Below, piece after piece: positions 8,622 through 15,719 of a stretch of 64,000 nucleotides of DNA. Every line of letters starts with the position of its first letter. Positions within the stretch are counted from its first letter, which is position 1. The stretch comes from an uncultured Eubacteriales bacterium. Lineage in GTDB: Bacteria; Bacillota; Clostridia; Oscillospirales; Oscillospiraceae. The position numbers and the translations under genes are program-made. The stretch is taken from contig ONEB01000002.1 in assembly GCA_900316745.1 (NCBI GenBank), positions 248,061 to 312,060 on the forward strand, in the 5' to 3' direction. A model generated the notes under the pieces. The model did no database searches, was not told where the DNA came from, and saw nothing but the letters and a program-made list of their open reading frames with translations.

Positions 8622-9385
8622 CGGCGCTTCTGAATCAATACAAAAAGCCTCTGCTGTTTGTTCTGGCGCTTGCTCCCATTGCCATTGTCGGCGGTTTTTT
8701 TACGGGGGTCTATGGCTGGGCTGAACTAACAGATGATGTTAAGCGTCAGATTCTGGCGCAAATCGGAAACAATCAAAGCCTGTATTATCTGATCACCACG
8801 ATGCAGACCCTGATATATGCGTTGATATTCGGCTTTTTCGGCTATATCCTTTCCGAGAAAACCGGTCTCATGAAACCGGTGAGATTTGAAAAAAAGCCGA
8901 TGCTGGTTACCATCGGGATGACTCTGTTTACCGGTCTTGTTCTCTGCACGGATCTCTTTTATTTCAAGAACCATATCCCGCAGGTTGCAGCATTGTATCA
9001 AGGCAAGCCGTCATTTGCATACTGGATGGCATCGGTGCTCTACGGCGGTGTGATTGAAGAGATCATGCTGAGATTGTTTATGATGTCGCTCATCGCCTGT
9101 ATTGCATGGAAGATTTTCTTCCGCAGAGAAGCAGCTCCGCCTACGGGCGTCATGATTGCAGCAAACATCATTGCTGCGCTTCTCTTCGCGGCAGGTCATC
9201 TGCCGTCTGCCATGCAGATGTTTGGCGAAATAACGCCGATGATTCTGCTGCGATGCTTTCTCCTGAACGGTGCCGGCGGACTGGCCTTTGGATACCTGTA
9301 TCGCAAATACGGCATTCAGTATTCCATGATGGCACACGCCGGGGCACATATCGTATGGAAGATTATCTGGATCATTTTGCTATAA
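8618..9385 (+). CDS. CPBP-family intramembrane metalloprotease
   Basis: 255 residues with about six to seven hydrophobic segments. The CPBP (Abi/Rce1-like) motifs are present: EEIMLRLFMM (motif 1, EExxxR) near residue 147, LLFAAGHLP (motif 2, His) near 190, and MAHAGAHIVW (motif 3) near 240. Such proteins cleave or process membrane-associated substrates, and in Gram-positive bacteria many confer bacteriocin self-immunity. Translation is coupled to the MerR-type gene by the ATGA overlap and the pair shares the MerR-type promoter. Confidence 0.85.
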   Translation: MTALLNQYKKPLLFVLALAPIAIVGGFFTGVYGWAELTDDVKRQILAQIGNNQSLYYLITTMQTLIYALIFGFFGYILSEKTGLMKPVRFEKKPMLVTIGMTLFTGLVLCTDLFYFKNHIPQVAALYQGKPSFAYWMASVLYGGVIEEIMLRLFMMSLIACIAWKIFFRREAAPPTGVMIAANIIAALLFAAGHLPSAMQMFGEITPMILLRCFLLNGAGGLAFGYLYRKYGIQYSMMAHAGAHIVWKIIWIILL

Positions 9386-9412
9386 GAGAAATACGGGCAA
9401 GAATGATTACTT

Positions 9413-9733
9413 ATGAAGAATGCAATAACATCAAAACCTATCAAAGCTCAATCAAGCAGATTATGGTGGTATCTGCTGCTGGTGATCGCTCTGTCTGCTT
9501 TTTGCTATATCACCCTCGATGTATTGCTGCTGCCGTATTCGGTTGAGTACAGCGAAACGGGAAAAATGACAGCCGGTTATTTCCTGTATGCAGCGATAGG
9601 ACTGTTATTCTCAACTCCGACACCTTTTGCAGCGGTTCTGATTCTTTCTCTATTATTCACGACTTTTTCTGCCCGGCAAATGGGCTGCAAAACGGGGCAG
9701 AATACGGCTTTTCAGGAGGCTGATCGCATTTGA
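9413..9733 (+). CDS. Small two-helix membrane protein, chimeric at its 3' end
   Basis: 106 residues with two hydrophobic segments (WWYLLLVIALSAFCYITLDVL and a second ending PFAAVLILSLLFTTF). The last 25 codons (from FTTFSARQM onward) are encoded by the repeated leader of the LMW-PTP gene, found again near 25.98 and 28.42 kb. The original C-terminus may therefore have been replaced. The ribosome binding site is weak. I do not recognise the family. It follows the CPBP gene by 27 bp and may be the third gene of that operon. Confidence 0.5.
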   Translation: MKNAITSKPIKAQSSRLWWYLLLVIALSAFCYITLDVLLLPYSVEYSETGKMTAGYFLYAAIGLLFSTPTPFAAVLILSLLFTTFSARQMGCKTGQNTAFQEADRI

Positions 9734-9777
9734 CCAAGATCCTTTTTGTGTGCCACGGCAACATCTGCCGCTCTCGA
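9656..9777 (+). repeat. Direct repeat copy 1: LMW-PTP 5' end (att-like site, left junction)
   Basis: The stretch from GACTTTTTCTGCC through CTTTTCAGGAGGCTGATCGC to the codons for TKILFVCHGNICR matches the leader and first 15 codons of the intact phosphatase gene at 28487. After about 9770 the sequence departs (CTCGA then AT-rich DNA). The first codons are left as a broken phosphatase start (TTG 9730, stop TGA 9789). The share of sequence with the other two copies is described under findings. Confidence 0.8.
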
Positions 9778-9789
9778 AAAACCCTTTGA
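9730..9789 (+). pseudogene. Truncated LMW-PTP start (P-loop fragment)
   Basis: TTG start with AGGAGG at 9714-9719, then TKILFVCHGNICRSRKTL and a stop. The CxxxxxR catalytic loop is present but the frame leaves the phosphatase sequence right after it. The intact copy is at 28487-28942. Confidence 0.75.
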
Positions 9790-9945
9790 TTTCAATGGTT
9801 TGCAGATGTGCGCACCTCCCATTTACACCATTTTTACACCATTTTCGCTCAACCTTTGAAAAAGATTGCCTGATATGCGCCAGAATAAAGCGGCAAATTG
9901 CAGCCGCATAATCATTCACATTCTTTTCGCACATTCGACAGCAAC

Positions 9946-10066
9946 GCCCTCCTTCGCTATAATTTGATCATCTTTTCATCGTCCGATGAACAACACAAAC
10001 TCAAAGTTTGTGTTGGGAAATCAATGCTTGTTGGGCATTGATTTAAACCATCAAACGAAGGAGGGC
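9946..10066 (+). repeat. Nested inverted repeats before a small gene
   Basis: An outer pair GCCCTCCTTCG (9946-9956) / CGAAGGAGGGC (10056-10066) encloses two perfect hairpins: AACACAAACT-CAA-AGTTTGTGTT (9992-10014) and AAATCAATGC-N7-GCATTGATTT (10018-10044). The right outer arm is the ribosome binding site of the 69-residue gene. A candidate promoter (TTCGAC 9934-9939, TATAAT 9958-9963, 18 bp apart) overlaps the left arm, so the outer pair may act in DNA rather than RNA. The remaining 9790-9945 shows no gene, only TTTACACCAT repeats (9829-9853). Confidence 0.6.
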
Positions 10067-10073
10067 TTCTTTC

Positions 10074-10283
10074 ATGCGATATAAAATCAAAATCAATGAC
10101 GATGAACGGCAGCTGATCGTCAAGGCGCTGTACGACTGGCGCAATGAGCTGCCCAAGGACAGCCTGCTCCGTCCCGATCTGGAGCAGCTGAAAGCAGAAG
10201 ATCAGTTGACTTGGGTGCGGCGGATGAACGCTGTTCGCGCCTGTGCGGAGAGGATTGTGACATCCGACTTATTGAACGATTAA
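10074..10283 (+). CDS. Small hypothetical protein
   Basis: 69 residues, charged and helical, with a very strong ribosome binding site (GAAGGAGGGC). The sequence is rich in Arg, Glu and Leu (for example DDERQLIVKALYDWRNELP) and has no membrane segment or cysteine pair. I do not recognise the family. It lies just inside the proposed left end of element A and is followed by a terminator at 10291, so it is a stand-alone unit. Its leader holds the nested inverted repeats. Confidence 0.65.
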   Translation: MRYKIKINDDERQLIVKALYDWRNELPKDSLLRPDLEQLKAEDQLTWVRRMNAVRACAERIVTSDLLND

Positions 10284-10502
10284 AATAGAAGTCCCGCACC
10301 GGTCGGTGCGGGACGATCTCGCTGGTATGTGTGAGAGCGCGGGCGGGAATGCGTTTTCAAATAATTCGCCGTGTTCGCATGGGACCGAATGGACCGCGCA
10401 GAGCATTCTGTATGCTTCCTCTTCATACAGCAGATACAGCTGGAATTCCCGGACGCTGACTGTACTCTGAATAAAGCCGTTTTGGCTGAAACGTTCTCCA
10501 CA
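10269..10502 (-). other. Open frame continuing after the stop of the acyltransferase-like gene
   Basis: The frame of the upstream gene stays open for 77 codons after its TGA (10503-10505). The translation looks protein-like (for example VREFQLYLLYEEEAYRML and HGELFENAFPPALSHIPA) but has no start codon with a ribosome binding site near its beginning. It may be a gene remnant fused after the stop, or a former C-terminal part lost by a stop mutation. I do not recognise the family. Confidence 0.35.
10291..10314. terminator. Hairpin terminator between convergent genes
   Basis: GTCCCGCACC-GGTC-GGTGCGGGAC, a perfect 10-bp stem between the small gene and the convergent acyltransferase-like gene. No long T tract on the plus strand; TTCTATTTTA follows on the minus strand. 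Confidence 0.65.
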
Positions 10503-11369
10503 TCAGAAGTCCACCTTTTCTCCCAGCGGGCGCTCCAGCAATTCCGGGTTTTCCAACAGCTTCCGAAGAAGCCGCACGGTTTTTGAATAATAATAGCCAT
10601 CGGCAATCCGTTCATCAATTGTAAGACCGAGATCAATGCTGTCGCGCATCTCGACGTTCCCTTCCTCATCAAAGAAGGGACGTTTTTTCCGCTCGCCAAT
10701 GACGCAGAACACCGAGCAGGTACCCCAGTTGGTCAAATGGTGATAGCCGGAATGGAGTTGAATGGAGCCCAGATTGGTCAGCACCACCGAGGCGTAATAG
10801 GGATCGGTGGCAATCACGTCCTTGGGCATCCAGCCGTGGCGGTCCAGGAACCGCGCGCCCGCGCCGACCAGCTTCAGAAGCGTGTGCGGCGTTTTCTGGA
10901 TGATGTCCATAGCGGCAGTAGACGGATCCTTTTTCTCACTGCGGCACAGGGAAACCTGGCGGAAAATCTCATCATGGATGGTGTCAATGGTGTCACCCTC
11001 TTTGGAATGAATAAACGCCAGTGCCTCACCGCCGTTGTCTGAAAAAATCTTCTTCACCGTAAACGCTGCTGATACCTCCTTTCGCTGATACATGGTTTGA
11101 TTCGCAATAAAACGGTTCATTTTCGGACGCTGTGTGATCACCTTTAGCAGAGCAGCAACCATGATCTGAAAGAGATTATATGGATATGCCGGGTTTTCCG
11201 CGTTCTTCCGCGCCAGATAAGCGTTCACGTTCGTCAAATCAATCCGCTCAGAGATAAACGCCTCATTGTCACAGCGGTTGGGATACATGAGCGGCATGAT
11301 GGTGTGCATGGAATCCAGCCTTTTCAGATAAACGCCGTCCTTACGGTTTGTCAGGCTTCCTTTTGTCAT
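10503..11369 (-). CDS. 2-oxoacid dehydrogenase acyltransferase / CAT-like protein without catalytic His
   Basis: 288 residues with the CAT-like E2 acyltransferase fold: YNLFQIMVAALLKVITQRPKMNRF near residue 65 and LGLTIDERIADGYYYSKTVRLLRKLL near 250. In active E2 and CAT enzymes the last block carries HxxxDG; here the His position is Glu (ERIADG), so normal acyl transfer chemistry is doubtful. No lipoyl or E3-binding domain is present. The start ATG follows AAGGGGCC. It is divergent from the lipid operon, sharing the 11370-11516 region. Possible role: acyl handling or a non-catalytic relative in envelope remodelling (inference). Confidence 0.75.
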   Translation of the reverse strand: MTKGSLTNRKDGVYLKRLDSMHTIMPLMYPNRCDNEAFISERIDLTNVNAYLARKNAENPAYPYNLFQIMVAALLKVITQRPKMNRFIANQTMYQRKEVSAAFTVKKIFSDNGGEALAFIHSKEGDTIDTIHDEIFRQVSLCRSEKKDPSTAAMDIIQKTPHTLLKLVGAGARFLDRHGWMPKDVIATDPYYASVVLTNLGSIQLHSGYHHLTNWGTCSVFCVIGERKKRPFFDEEGNVEMRDSIDLGLTIDERIADGYYYSKTVRLLRKLLENPELLERPLGEKVDF

Positions 11370-11450
11370 GTTTTATGGCCCCTTTTTCTCTATGATAAGA
11401 ATAGGATACCTAAAAAAGATAAAGTGAATCTAAACTCGTGTACCGGCACA

Positions 11451-11467
11451 GTTTCGTTTCGGTTTAT
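11451..11467 (+). promoter_or_regulatory. Predicted response-regulator box, lipid operon
   Basis: GTTTCG-N5-GTTTAT: two half sites with an 11-bp period (whole site GTTTCGTTTCGGTTTAT). It closely matches the boxes at 18346 and 18413. A -10 like element TATGAT (11479-11484) lies 11 bp downstream, the PhoB-type layout in which the bound regulator replaces the -35. Confidence 0.6.
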
Positions 11468-11516
11468 ATTTTGAGGCTATGATAATGGAAGAATATGAAA
11501 TAGCGGAGGAATGTGT

Positions 11517-11736
11517 ATGACAACCGCAAATAAAATCACGGTTTTCCGAATGCTGATGGTGCCGGTATTTGTGATACTGCTTTATCTGGATTTGCCGAGT
11601 GCAGGTTACTGGGCCTTGGGAGTTTTTATCCTTTTGGATTCTAGTTGTTATCACGACCGTCTGGTCCGGCACGGAGTATTTCATCCGAAATCGGGATGTA
11701 TTGAAGGAATCTGAAAGCGGGAGTGTCCTTTCATGA
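11517..11736 (+). pseudogene. pgsA-like phosphatidyltransferase with large internal deletion
   Basis: ATG 11517 with GGAGGA at 11505. The first 40 codons are a normal PgsA N-terminus (TANKITVFRMLMVPVFVILL). At about 11640 the frame breaks; the other frame then reads ILVVITTVWSGTEYFIRNRDVLK, a typical PgsA C-terminus, and stops at TGA 11734-11736, overlapping the cdsA ATG. About 100 central residues, including the DG-AR catalytic motif, are gone. It is therefore a pseudogene at the head of the lipid operon, whose leader may still couple translation to cdsA. Confidence 0.8.
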
Positions 11737-12536
11737 AAGATCGAGTCATTTACGGCGCGCTGCTCATGGCAGGGATGCTGCTTTGTGTGCTCCTGTCTCC
11801 GGTCACGCGCGTGGTGTTTTTTGCCGCAGCAGGGATTCTCTGCATGTATGAATACTGCGCCCGTCTGCGGGAGAGCGGCATTCACTGCGCCTTTTGGGCG
11901 CTTTCCCTGTTTCTGATTTCCGCAGCGGTACTGGCGCTGCTTGGCGCGGAGACAGAGCTGTGGTGCGCTGCATTCGCCATCTTCGTGTTTCTCTCGATGA
12001 GCTCCGGCATTTTCGACGCAAAGATATCCGGCCGCGGAGCGGTTTACACGGCGGCGGGACTTGCATATCCCGGTGTATTCTTTGCCTGGATCATCAGCAT
12101 TTCAGTCACGGAGCTGTGGCTGAAAGCGCTGACCTTGGCCTGCCTTTCCGTCTGGGTTTGCGACAGCGCCGCCATGTTTGGCGGGAAGCGCTTCGGAAAG
12201 CATAAGCTCGCGCCTGCAGTGTCACCCAACAAGACCGTGGAGGGCAGCATCTGCGGCGCGGTCAGCGCAGCCGCAGTTGGCGTGATCGTATGGGCTCTGG
12301 GGCAGTGGATTGGCGCGCTCAGCGGCATTTCATTGTGGCTGAGTATCTTGATCTGCGTGATTGCATCCACGGTTGGACAGGTCGGTGACCTTTCGGAATC
12401 TCTGATCAAGCGCATGATCGGGATCAAGGATTTTTCCGATCTGATTCCGGGCCACGGCGGTATGTTTGACCGGGCGGACAGCCTGCTGTTTGCCATACCG
12501 ACGGCATATCTGATCCTGCGGCTCGCAGGAATGTAA
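11733..12536 (+). CDS. cdsA: Phosphatidate cytidylyltransferase (CDP-diacylglycerol synthase)
   Basis: 267 residues, about eight membrane segments. The C-terminal signature is complete: SLIKRMIGIKDFSDLIPGHG followed by GMFDRADS. It makes CDP-diacylglycerol from phosphatidate and CTP at the membrane, the common precursor of phosphatidylglycerol, cardiolipin and phosphatidylserine. The start overlaps the stop of the broken pgsA, and dagK follows by 12 bp. Since cdsA is essential, a housekeeping copy probably exists elsewhere and this would be an extra one. Confidence 0.92.
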   Translation: MKDRVIYGALLMAGMLLCVLLSPVTRVVFFAAAGILCMYEYCARLRESGIHCAFWALSLFLISAAVLALLGAETELWCAAFAIFVFLSMSSGIFDAKISGRGAVYTAAGLAYPGVFFAWIISISVTELWLKALTLACLSVWVCDSAAMFGGKRFGKHKLAPAVSPNKTVEGSICGAVSAAAVGVIVWALGQWIGALSGISLWLSILICVIASTVGQVGDLSESLIKRMIGIKDFSDLIPGHGGMFDRADSLLFAIPTAYLILRLAGM

Positions 12537-12548
12537 AGGAGCGGAAGC

Positions 12549-13427
12549 ATGGATCAAAAGGAATTGCTGCATTTTCCGAAACGGGCGCTTTTTGTGGTGA
12601 ATCCCGTTGCGGGGCGAAAAACAATACAGAAGCATCTGTCGGACTGTGTCCGCGCTTTGATGGATGCGGGGTATCTCGTCACAACGATGGTCACCGCTGA
12701 GCGCGGCGAAGCGACGCAATACGCCAAGACATACGGGAAGTTCTATGATCTGGTGGTGTGCGCAGGGGGAGACGGCACCTTAAACGAGACTGTCACCGGA
12801 CTTGCGGAAAGTCATGCCAACGTTCCAGTGGGATACATTCCCTGCGGCACGACCAATGACTTTTCAGCCTCACATGGCTTGCCGAAAGATATTCCGGGCG
12901 CAATGCAGGGTATCGTCAGCGAACAGCGCGCACGATATGATGTAGGCTGTTTCGCTGATCAGTACTTTGTCGGTGTCGCGTTGTTCGGTGCATTTTCCTG
13001 GATGGCATATACCACCGAACAAACGAAGAAAAATAAGCTCGGTTATCACGCATATGTGCTCGACATGCGTCTGGAGGCGGATGGAACAACGCTGGAGGAT
13101 GATTATCTTTTCGGCGCCGTGAGCAATGCGTACAATTTGGGCGGTTATCTGGATCTGTCTGCGACCGGCGTGGATCTTTCGGATGGAATTCTGGAGCTGG
13201 TGCTGGTAAAGGCACCGCGTTCTTTGCCGGAATTGGATCAGCTGCTGCGCGCAATCACAGCGGGAGATTTCACAGGTCATTGGCTTACCCTGCGGCATGT
13301 GAAAAACATGAAAGTGCATAATCCACCGAAGCTGCAGTGGTCTTTGGATGGAGAGAAATCCGGCTGGTACGAGACAGTTGAGATTCGTGCACTGCCCGGC
13401 TTTTTGGAACTGCAGGGCGGAAAGTAA
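12549..13427 (+). CDS. Diacylglycerol kinase family lipid kinase (DagK/YegS type)
   Basis: 292 residues. The N-terminal block VVNPVAGRKTIQKHL and the catalytic loop CAGGDGTLNETVTGL near residue 75 identify the DAGK catalytic domain; the C-terminal beta-rich part (LDLSATGVDLSDGILELVLV) is typical of YegS/DagK. It phosphorylates diacylglycerol to phosphatidate, which feeds CdsA. It is the third frame of the lipid operon, with GGAGCGG 9 bp before ATG. Confidence 0.88.
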   Translation: MDQKELLHFPKRALFVVNPVAGRKTIQKHLSDCVRALMDAGYLVTTMVTAERGEATQYAKTYGKFYDLVVCAGGDGTLNETVTGLAESHANVPVGYIPCGTTNDFSASHGLPKDIPGAMQGIVSEQRARYDVGCFADQYFVGVALFGAFSWMAYTTEQTKKNKLGYHAYVLDMRLEADGTTLEDDYLFGAVSNAYNLGGYLDLSATGVDLSDGILELVLVKAPRSLPELDQLLRAITAGDFTGHWLTLRHVKNMKVHNPPKLQWSLDGEKSGWYETVEIRALPGFLELQGGK

Positions 13428-13443
13428 AAAAGAAGGTGTTGGA

Positions 13444-14019
13444 ATGAAAGCAATTTTTGAAGGAAAAATCCTGACAGTACCGAACCTGCTGTCCGCCCTC
13501 CGGTTATGTATGGTGCCGCTGTTCCTGTGGATTTACCTGCGGCTGGATGAACCCCTGTGGGCTGGGGGACTGCTTGTACTCTCCGGAATTACGGATACGG
13601 TCGATGGATGGATTGCACGAAGTTTTCACCAGGTAAGTAATTTGGGCAAAGCACTGGATCCGTTTGCGGATAAGGTTACGCAGATTGCCGTGGCAACCAG
13701 CCTCTCCATTCGATTCCCACGACTGTGGATCGTGTCGGGAATTTTGCTTGCGAAGGAAAGCTTTGCGCTGATCACCAGCCTCATGGCAATCCACAGCACC
13801 GGCGTCGTCACGGGCGCCGACTGGCACGGCAAGGTCACGACTACGCTAATGTATATCACTATGATTGCTCATCTGGTTTTCCCGGAGATCCCGGACATCG
13901 TCTCCATCACGCTGACAATCCTGTGCACCGGCATGATCTTGCTCTCCGGCGTACTCTACGGTATTCGAAACATCCACAGCATCTGTGCCGGAAAAGTGGA
14001 AGAGGTAACGGAATTATGA
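13444..14019 (+). CDS. CDP-alcohol phosphatidyltransferase (PgsA/cardiolipin synthase-like)
   Basis: 191 residues from ATG 13444, which follows AAGAAGGTGTTGGA. The catalytic motif D-x2-DG-x2-AR-x8-G-x3-D-x3-D is complete in DTVDGWIARSFHQVSNLGKA followed by LDPFADK. Several membrane helices follow. It transfers a phosphatidyl group from CDP-diacylglycerol to an alcohol, probably glycerol 3-phosphate or phosphatidylglycerol. It may substitute for the broken pgsA at the operon head. The next gene overlaps by ATGA. Confidence 0.88.
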   Translation: MKAIFEGKILTVPNLLSALRLCMVPLFLWIYLRLDEPLWAGGLLVLSGITDTVDGWIARSFHQVSNLGKALDPFADKVTQIAVATSLSIRFPRLWIVSGILLAKESFALITSLMAIHSTGVVTGADWHGKVTTTLMYITMIAHLVFPEIPDIVSITLTILCTGMILLSGVLYGIRNIHSICAGKVEEVTEL

Positions 14020-14699
14020 AGCTCAAATTCCAACGAGTGATGCGCATTTTCACGATCGTGCTTCTGGTGGTGTGGGCGGTACTAATCGCGTTGCTGTTTC
14101 GGAATGCGGGCAGCCTTTCCCTCAGCGATCTGCTGGCCTACCGACCGGAAAAACCAATACTTGCAGTGTTGGCACTGCTACTGATGTTCGCACTAAAGAG
14201 CATGGACGCGGTGATCCACTGCGGCGTGCTGTTCGCAGCAGCCGGACTGATTCTGCCGCTTCCGGCAGCCTTCACGGTCAATATTCTGGGAATCGTGCTC
14301 ATGTCTGTCATTCCCTACGCCGTGGGACGGCAATTGGGTCTGGAAGCGGCTGATGCCCTGCGGCAGAAACACCCTCGCCTTAGGGAAGCAGAGTCCTTCC
14401 AATCCCGACACGCGGTTCTGGTTTCCGCGCTGCTGCGCACTATCGGATTGCCAACCAATGTGACGGGAATCTATTTGGGCGCCATGCAGTTTGAGTTCCT
14501 GCCCTATCTTGAGGGCTCTGTGCTGGGCATGCTTCCGCTCCTGATTTTCTTCACGCTGATCGGCACCAGCGCCGATGATGTGCACTCCCCGCTGTTCATC
14601 GCATCCGTTGCAGGTCAGATTGTGCTGACGATATTGTCCGCGCTGGTCTATGCCGCCCTGCGAAAGCGGGACAGGCAGAATCATTCCAACGGAAGGTGA
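14016..14699 (+). CDS. TVP38/TMEM64 (VTT, DedA-related) membrane protein
   Basis: 227 residues from ATG 14016, overlapping the previous stop. Hydrophobic segments with the VTT-domain pattern are present: a re-entrant GLILPLPAAFTVNILG region and a second half with LLRTIGLPTNVTGIYLGAMQFEF. Proteins of this type are lipid scramblases or help recycle undecaprenyl phosphate and phosphatidylethanolamine in the membrane. Its place in an operon of CDP-DAG, lipid kinase and phosphatidyltransferase genes fits lipid flipping. Confidence 0.8.
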   Translation: MKLKFQRVMRIFTIVLLVVWAVLIALLFRNAGSLSLSDLLAYRPEKPILAVLALLLMFALKSMDAVIHCGVLFAAAGLILPLPAAFTVNILGIVLMSVIPYAVGRQLGLEAADALRQKHPRLREAESFQSRHAVLVSALLRTIGLPTNVTGIYLGAMQFEFLPYLEGSVLGMLPLLIFFTLIGTSADDVHSPLFIASVAGQIVLTILSALVYAALRKRDRQNHSNGR

Positions 14700-14709
14700 G
14701 TTTCACGAT

Positions 14710-15531
14710 ATGAATACAATACAATATCAAACCGATTTGAAAAGCGGCGTGCATTCCCTGCAAGCGTGGACGCAGCAGGAGCTGACACAGCGCTATGGGC
14801 GAGGACGCAGAATGATCCATGGGATGAGTGTGGATTTCTCGCTCTTTCTGACCTACAGCTTTGCCGGATGGCTGTGGGAGAGCACTGTGTGCTCTCTGTA
14901 CAATTACGGCAAGCTCATCAATCGCGGGTTTCTCAACGGCCCCTATTGTCCCATTTACGGCTGCGGCGGTCTGCTGGCAGTCCATTTGCTCAGTGAGCTG
15001 GAGCATCCCTCTGCCCGATTTCTGGCCAGCGGTACGCTTTGCTGTGCTCTGGAATACGCGACCAGCTGGGGTATGGAAAAGCTATTTCATGCCCGCTGGT
15101 GGGATTATTCCAATAAACCGTTCAATCTGAATGGACGCATTTATCTCAATGGATTCCTTGCCTTTGGCGCTGCAGCATCGCTTTTGGTTGACCGTCTGGA
15201 TCCGAAGCTCCGAGAGAAGATCAATGCACTGCCTCCGGCTTTGGTAGACATGGCTGCCGCCGCGGCGTTGATTGGCTTTGGCACCGATTCTGCGATCACG
15301 ATTCTGGGCGTCATGGGCTTCAGCCGCCAGTTGGAACAGCTTGCGGCAATACTCGAATCCGGGCTGGAGCAGCTGCCTGCGGCGGAACGGATTCGATCGG
15401 CCTACGATCGTATGAGCACCCAGCAGCGTCGAATTCTCTCTGCATTCCCGCGGCTGCGAGCGCCGGCAAACAACCACGCGCTATCCGCGATTCGACATCT
15501 GATTTCAGAAAGGAACGGCCAGTATGAATGA
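14710..15531 (+). CDS. Putative ABC-transporter type IV (CmpB-like) membrane protein
   Basis: 273 residues from ATG 14710 with GGAAGGTGAG upstream. Residues 48-190 have the pattern of the putative ABC-transporter type IV family (FAGWLWESTVCSLYNYGKLINRGFLNGPYCPIYG split over about residues 53-85), then WWDYSNKPFNLNGRIYL. The C-terminal 70 residues are helical and charged. Family function is not established; members lie near envelope and teichoic or lipid genes. Last full gene of the lipid operon. Confidence 0.75.
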   Translation: MNTIQYQTDLKSGVHSLQAWTQQELTQRYGRGRRMIHGMSVDFSLFLTYSFAGWLWESTVCSLYNYGKLINRGFLNGPYCPIYGCGGLLAVHLLSELEHPSARFLASGTLCCALEYATSWGMEKLFHARWWDYSNKPFNLNGRIYLNGFLAFGAAASLLVDRLDPKLREKINALPPALVDMAAAAALIGFGTDSAITILGVMGFSRQLEQLAAILESGLEQLPAAERIRSAYDRMSTQQRRILSAFPRLRAPANNHALSAIRHLISERNGQYE

Positions 15532-15631
15532 GCATCGAAATCCTGCGCCGAATATTGAAGGCAGATTGCGCCGCGGGATCTTGCGTGTGCCGGAGGCAAC
15601 GTATGACGCAAGGATCTCTTTCGAGAGATGA
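15524..15631 (+). CDS. Very short open frame at the operon end, possibly frameshifted
   Basis: 35 codons (MNEHRNPAPNIEGRLRRGI...) starting inside the end of the previous gene with AGGAACGG upstream. A shift near 15607 would continue as KDLFREMMAKYRDM to a stop at 15654, which reads more like a natural protein end. It could be a frameshifted small gene, the start of a truncated one, or chance. Function unknown. Confidence 0.35.
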   Translation: MNEHRNPAPNIEGRLRRGILRVPEATYDARISFER

Positions 15632-15659
15632 TGGCGAAATACCGGGATATGTAAAGGAA

Positions 15660-15697
15660 GAACGGCAGAGCATATCTGTGCTCTGCCGTTCACACGC
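15660..15697. terminator. Strong bidirectional terminator
   Basis: GAACGGCAGAGCA (15660-15672), 6-base loop, TGCTCTGCCGTTC (15679-15691). It closes the lipid operon on the plus strand and the response-regulator operon on the minus strand. Confidence 0.8.
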
Positions 15698-15719
15698 ATT
15701 TGAACTGATTTTTCCCTGC

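Noticed and set aside
10269-10505. UGA read-through as selenocysteine
   Set aside because: No SECIS-like hairpin placed after the UGA was found and the preceding protein ends where homologues appear to end.
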